This document shows positions 60,891-64,000 of a stretch of DNA of 64,000 nucleotides, piece after piece. Origin of the DNA: Bacteroidales bacterium. GTDB taxonomy: Bacteria; Bacteroidota; Bacteroidia; Bacteroidales; P3. Under the pieces are notes generated by a model that saw only the letters and a program-made list of their open reading frames with translations, did no database searches and had not been told where the DNA came from. The position numbers and the translations under genes are program-made. The stretch is from contig JAFVCA010000038.1 of NCBI GenBank assembly GCA_017479705.1, positions 116,205 through 180,204 of the forward strand, given 5' to 3'. Within the stretch, counting starts at the first letter, position 1. Every line of letters starts with the position of its first letter.

Positions 60891-61847
60891 ATGGCTCACA
60901 CCTACACACACAAGTTTATACACACCCTGCTCCCATTCCTTCTCCTGTTTCCATTCTCCGCCACCAGCCAGCGCGACTACACGGCGGACTCCATTGCTTT
61001 TGTCAATGCCGACTGGCATGCCGACACACTGAACGGGTTACACTTCCTATACCATCATTTCATGCACCGGCAAGTGTTCAACTCCAACCAATGCTTCAGC
61101 ATCATCGAGATACCCTCCGGCTCGCCCCTGCGGCTCAGCTTTGTGGCCGACAGCGGACTCACCACCGTTTCCACCATCGCTGCCCGCCACGGCGCACTTG
61201 CCGCCATCAACGGCTCCTACTTCGACATGCGCACCGGCGTGCCCGTCTGCTACCTGCGCATAGAAGGCACAGAGCTGGGCATCAACACCCCGGCCCGGAA
61301 CGACAGCATCAACCGCAAATACTACCAGTACGCCACCATCCGGCTCACTCCCACCCGCAAGCCCCGTTTCCTCGTGCCGGACAGCAACCGCATGGCAGAG
61401 CGTTCCTTGAAGGACAGCAACCTGATGACCGCCGGTCCCATGCTCATCCGCAAGGGAATCGACATCCCCCAGCGCATGGACCGCCACTTCGTCTATGGCC
61501 GACACAACCGCACAGCCATCGGGCTGAAACCTGACGGAACCGTCGTCCTGCTCGTAGCCGACGGACGGCACACACGCGAAGCCGAAGGCCTAAGCCTCGC
61601 AGAGCTCACCCGCGTCATGCGATGGCTCGGCTGCTGCGACGCAGTCAATCTGGACGGCGGCGGCTCCTCCACCATGTACATCAAAGACCGCGGCAACGAA
61701 GGCATCGTAAACCACCCTTCGGACAATGGCCGCTTCGACACCGCAGGGCAACGCCGCGTCGCCAACGCCATCATCGTCACCCCAGCCCTCAGCAAGAATG
61801 GCATCAACACAAATCACAAAAGCACCTCAAAAGCGATAATTAATTAA
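60891..61847 (+). CDS. Phosphodiester glycosidase (NAGPA) family protein
   Basis: The 318-residue secreted protein (signal peptide ending ATSQ) has the family core: AAINGSYFDMRTGVPV near residue 104, YGRHNRTAIGLKPDGTV near 202, LLVADGRHTREAEGLSL and CDAVNLDGGGSSTMYI near 250-265. The family hydrolyses phosphodiester bonds at sugars, perhaps on teichoic-like or glycan phosphates; target here unknown. It is 28 bases after the LytTR gene, so likely co-transcribed. The following genes are AT-rich. Confidence 0.9.
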   Translation: MAHTYTHKFIHTLLPFLLLFPFSATSQRDYTADSIAFVNADWHADTLNGLHFLYHHFMHRQVFNSNQCFSIIEIPSGSPLRLSFVADSGLTTVSTIAARHGALAAINGSYFDMRTGVPVCYLRIEGTELGINTPARNDSINRKYYQYATIRLTPTRKPRFLVPDSNRMAERSLKDSNLMTAGPMLIRKGIDIPQRMDRHFVYGRHNRTAIGLKPDGTVVLLVADGRHTREAEGLSLAELTRVMRWLGCCDAVNLDGGGSSTMYIKDRGNEGIVNHPSDNGRFDTAGQRRVANAIIVTPALSKNGINTNHKSTSKAIIN

Positions 61848-61890
61848 GTTTCAGCATTTACCTAAGCATAACATCAAATCATTATTTAGT

Positions 61891-62955
61891 ATGGATGACA
61901 AACCCTTACACTGGGAAAAGTTAGAAAAAGAATTCGAAAACGGCCACTCTATTGTTCTATTCTTAGGGGCAGGTGTAAACTTTGGTTCACATGGAGAAGA
62001 CTTTTCTTGGGATGCCCTCATCAACCACTTGCTACTCTATGCGGTCAGCCATATTACTCATACTGATGAAGAAGATGTTGCTAAATCATTGGGCAGTTCA
62101 GCTAAAAAACTGATGGCTGGTTGGGGAAAAAATACAACAATAGAAAAAACAGAAAAAGAAAAACTTCAACAGCTAAAAAAACAAATTGCTATTGACTCAG
62201 CCTTTTCAAGAGATATGAAAACAACTATTGTGAAGCAGAGGTTGGGTAACGCGGTGTATGTTAGGCTCATTCGCGACTACCTGTATCGGCATGTAACAAG
62301 GGATAGACTCAAAAAATCTGTTGGGGATTATGCAAATCCAGAAAAACATACTGAGTTCCACTCTTTAAACTGCATTGCAGACCTGATTCTTCGCAACAGA
62401 AATATTCAAGCTGTAGTAACACAGAACTTTGACCAATTTTTGTGCGATACCCTTAAAGAGATGAGTAAGATACATTACTGCGACAATGTTAGAAATATTG
62501 AGCCTAAACCCATACATGATTGGACAGAACAATCTCTATTTTCTTATAACAATATTAACATATACCATGTTCACGGATACATTCCAAGATATGATGAAAT
62601 ACAGCCTCCAAAAGGGAACAAGATTGTAATGTCAATGGATGAATTCTATGAAGACACACGGAATGTTTATTCTTGGCAAATAGCGTCGCAGCTACATTTC
62701 TTGTCACAATACACCTGCATCTTTTGTGGCCTCTCGCTTGATGACTATACCAACCAACGATTACTCCATTATGTAAAAAACAAACACCAAGGCAATTTAT
62801 ACTATCTCACCGCTGCTGGGGAAACGGATGGAAGTACATTAACAATCGACAGAATAAAAAACGAGTTCCACGAAAAGAATGGACTCACAGTATTATATGA
62901 TAAACAAGGATATGAACATCTTTACGGTCTTTTAAAAGATTTACAATATGAGTAA
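61891..62955 (+). CDS. SIR2-family protein, likely defence effector
   Basis: The 354-residue protein carries the SIR2-like NAD-binding signatures: VLFLGAGVNFG near residue 26, VVTQNFDQFLCD near 177-184, HVHGYIPR near 226-233 and CGLSLDDYTNQR near 279. Stand-alone SIR2 domains of this type deplete NAD+ in several anti-phage systems (for example Thoeris, DSR, pAgo-associated). The region is markedly AT-rich compared with the upstream genes, suggesting recent transfer. Its stop overlaps the next gene by 8 bases. No regulator gene is apparent inside the window. Confidence 0.87.
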   Translation: MDDKPLHWEKLEKEFENGHSIVLFLGAGVNFGSHGEDFSWDALINHLLLYAVSHITHTDEEDVAKSLGSSAKKLMAGWGKNTTIEKTEKEKLQQLKKQIAIDSAFSRDMKTTIVKQRLGNAVYVRLIRDYLYRHVTRDRLKKSVGDYANPEKHTEFHSLNCIADLILRNRNIQAVVTQNFDQFLCDTLKEMSKIHYCDNVRNIEPKPIHDWTEQSLFSYNNINIYHVHGYIPRYDEIQPPKGNKIVMSMDEFYEDTRNVYSWQIASQLHFLSQYTCIFCGLSLDDYTNQRLLHYVKNKHQGNLYYLTAAGETDGSTLTIDRIKNEFHEKNGLTVLYDKQGYEHLYGLLKDLQYE

Positions 62956-63913
62956 CACGTCTGGAAAAAAATTAAGCACGGGAATAGCCGGATTAGATGA
63001 ATTATTTTATGGGGGAATCCATACCCACGAGCATGAGAGTGGGAGTAATCAAGATGGAATTCTTATGTTGGCTCGCGGTCAACATGGAGTGAACAAAATT
63101 CACCTCGCCATGCAGATATGTGAAGGGTTAGCAGAAGCAGTAGATACCTCCCCTATTGAACAACAGATTACCCGAATCATCAAACAAAATACTCAAATCA
63201 CTACATATTACAGAGAATTTGCTGATAAAGCTAAGAAAGCTACTATAATAGCAAACGCCTTTACGGAGATAATTAAAAAAAACAAGGATGCAAACGATAA
63301 AAAGGTATGGGAAGACCGAAAGAAAAAATTCGAAAAAAAACATGACGAATGGTTTAACGAGATTGCTCCTCGATTATCCTCAATAGACACCAAAACAGGC
63401 CATTCATCCGAAGTAAGTGGCAAAAAAAGTGGCGACTTCATTGAGGGCTACCACAAACTACTATTAGACATTCACGGAAGATACAACTTACGGAATCAAA
63501 GAAGGGCAATAAAAGTTCTAAATAAAATATATTCTCCTAAGCAGCAAGAGGTGGTATACATATCCATCAACAAGAACTCTATTTTACTAAAAAACTCCTA
63601 TTACGACTATTACATACAGAGATTAATAAAAAACATACGAGAAGCGCCAAAGATTACTAACAAGGATAAAGATGGAAATAATACTATCAATAATAAGGTT
63701 TATGCGAAATTAATCAGATCAATAGTATCGCTCCACTCTATGCCGTGGGTCGCTAGTAAAGAATATTCAGTTACTGGAGAAAATAAATATGATTACAAAT
63801 TCCCTTCCATTACGCCCACATCGGATAGATCGGATGACAATCTCAGATCAGGAATTATAAAAAATGATTGTCCGCAAGAAACCGAAGATTTTTTTTTGCC
63901 AGAACACAGATAA
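62948..63913 (+). CDS. KaiC/RadA-like protein with a degenerate P-loop, partner of the SIR2 protein
   Basis: The 321-residue product begins TGIAGLDELFYGGI, as in KaiC/Rad55-like ATPases, but the next P-loop reads ARGQHGVNKIHLAMQIC: the lysine is kept, while the glycine before it is asparagine and the residue after it is isoleucine. A basic, coiled-coil-like region follows (near residues 90-135), and the rest has no clear Walker B. The first 8 bases overlap the SIR2 gene, so they are one operon. It ends at 63913 just after a nine-T run (63885-63897) and may be truncated by the insertion element beyond. Confidence 0.7.
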   Translation: MSNTSGKKLSTGIAGLDELFYGGIHTHEHESGSNQDGILMLARGQHGVNKIHLAMQICEGLAEAVDTSPIEQQITRIIKQNTQITTYYREFADKAKKATIIANAFTEIIKKNKDANDKKVWEDRKKKFEKKHDEWFNEIAPRLSSIDTKTGHSSEVSGKKSGDFIEGYHKLLLDIHGRYNLRNQRRAIKVLNKIYSPKQQEVVYISINKNSILLKNSYYDYYIQRLIKNIREAPKITNKDKDGNNTINNKVYAKLIRSIVSLHSMPWVASKEYSVTGENKYDYKFPSITPTSDRSDDNLRSGIIKNDCPQETEDFFLPEHR

Positions 63914-63917
63914 TTCG

Positions 63918-63925
63918 TAACTTTG
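63918..63925 (+). promoter_or_regulatory. -7 promoter box at the window edge (TAACTTTG)
   Basis: Exact TAnnTTTG match, 19 bases before an ATG at 63944 that starts the last open frame. Confidence 0.55.
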
Positions 63926-63943
63926 CATGCAAATACAGGACAC

Positions 63944-64000
63944 ATGAAACTACTAGAATTCACACAACAGTTTAAGACAGAGGAGGATTGCGAACGATAC
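63944..64000 (+). mobile_element. Possible 5' end of an IS1595-type transposase gene (truncated by the window)
   Basis: The last 19 codons encode MKLLEFTQQFKTEEDCERY. The pattern of hydrophobic start, phenylalanine and T/D-E-E-x-C near residue 12-16 is how IS1595-family transposases begin. It has a promoter box upstream. The rest of the gene, the terminal repeats and the target duplication are outside the window, so the call rests on a few residues. Confidence 0.45.

Noticed and set aside
60707-61534. A 275-aa plus-strand frame in another reading frame over the LytTR and phosphodiester glycosidase genes
   Set aside because: It is an overlapping frame with arginine/proline/histidine-rich translation; the two annotated genes have clear domain motifs.

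Overview
The window reads as chromosome of a fairly GC-rich member of the order Bacteroidales. The evidence is Bacteroidetes-type -7 promoter boxes (TAnnTTTG) upstream of many genes, a PorP/SprF plus OmpA-type pair and C-terminal sorting tails typical of the type IX secretion system (T9SS), LytTR regulators, a DUF5686 outer-membrane protein, a C10 protease and a TamB-like giant protein. Shine-Dalgarno sites are weak, as is usual in the phylum. I cannot name a genus.

Layout. 0-3 kb: a plus-strand operon (membrane protein, outer-membrane porin, PHP-type histidinol phosphatase). 3-6.6 kb: minus-strand lipoproteins, a secreted protein and L-serine dehydratase. 6.8-13.6 kb: thiamin pyrophosphokinase, TSCPD protein, radA, a Thr/Ser exporter, a U32 peptidase, a DUF4332 protein and a dicarboxylate/amino-acid symporter. 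14-21.5 kb: DUF5686 protein, EamA transporter, Omp28-like T9SS cargo, GNAT, tRNA-Ser and a PlsC-like acyltransferase. 21.7-31.2 kb: purL, C10 protease, pepD, gpsA, purE and a kinase-deaminase fusion. 31.3-39.5 kb: an accessory island holding a structured RNA candidate, type III restriction-modification genes (mod, res), a 73-aa protein, a DndD-like SMC ATPase and a HerA-type ATPase with a possible DndE-like N-terminus. 39.6-50.4 kb: GlsB-like protein, a divergent LytTR regulator and the cluster fabH-fabF-fabZ-fabG-fabD-etfB-etfA-acyl-CoA dehydrogenase, then an outer-membrane protein. 50.5-61.8 kb: FAH-family hydrolase, the T9SS-like OmpA/PorP pair, tsaD, TamB, a second LytTR regulator and a phosphodiester glycosidase. 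61.9-64 kb: an AT-rich accessory end with a SIR2 protein, a KaiC-like protein with a degenerate P-loop and the start of a probable transposase.

The strongest candidates for undescribed biology are the island that couples type III restriction-modification to DndD/HerA-like ATPases without the sulfur-transfer genes of phosphorothioation, and the SIR2/degenerate KaiC pair. Two repeat families also stand out. One is an intergenic array of 8-bp units, three of the arrays being nine units long or close to it in my parsing. The other is a GC-rich palindrome (GCGGAG-GTT-CTCCGC) in leaders, promoters and even inside genes.

All assignments were made by eye from protein motifs and gene context; no database search was run.
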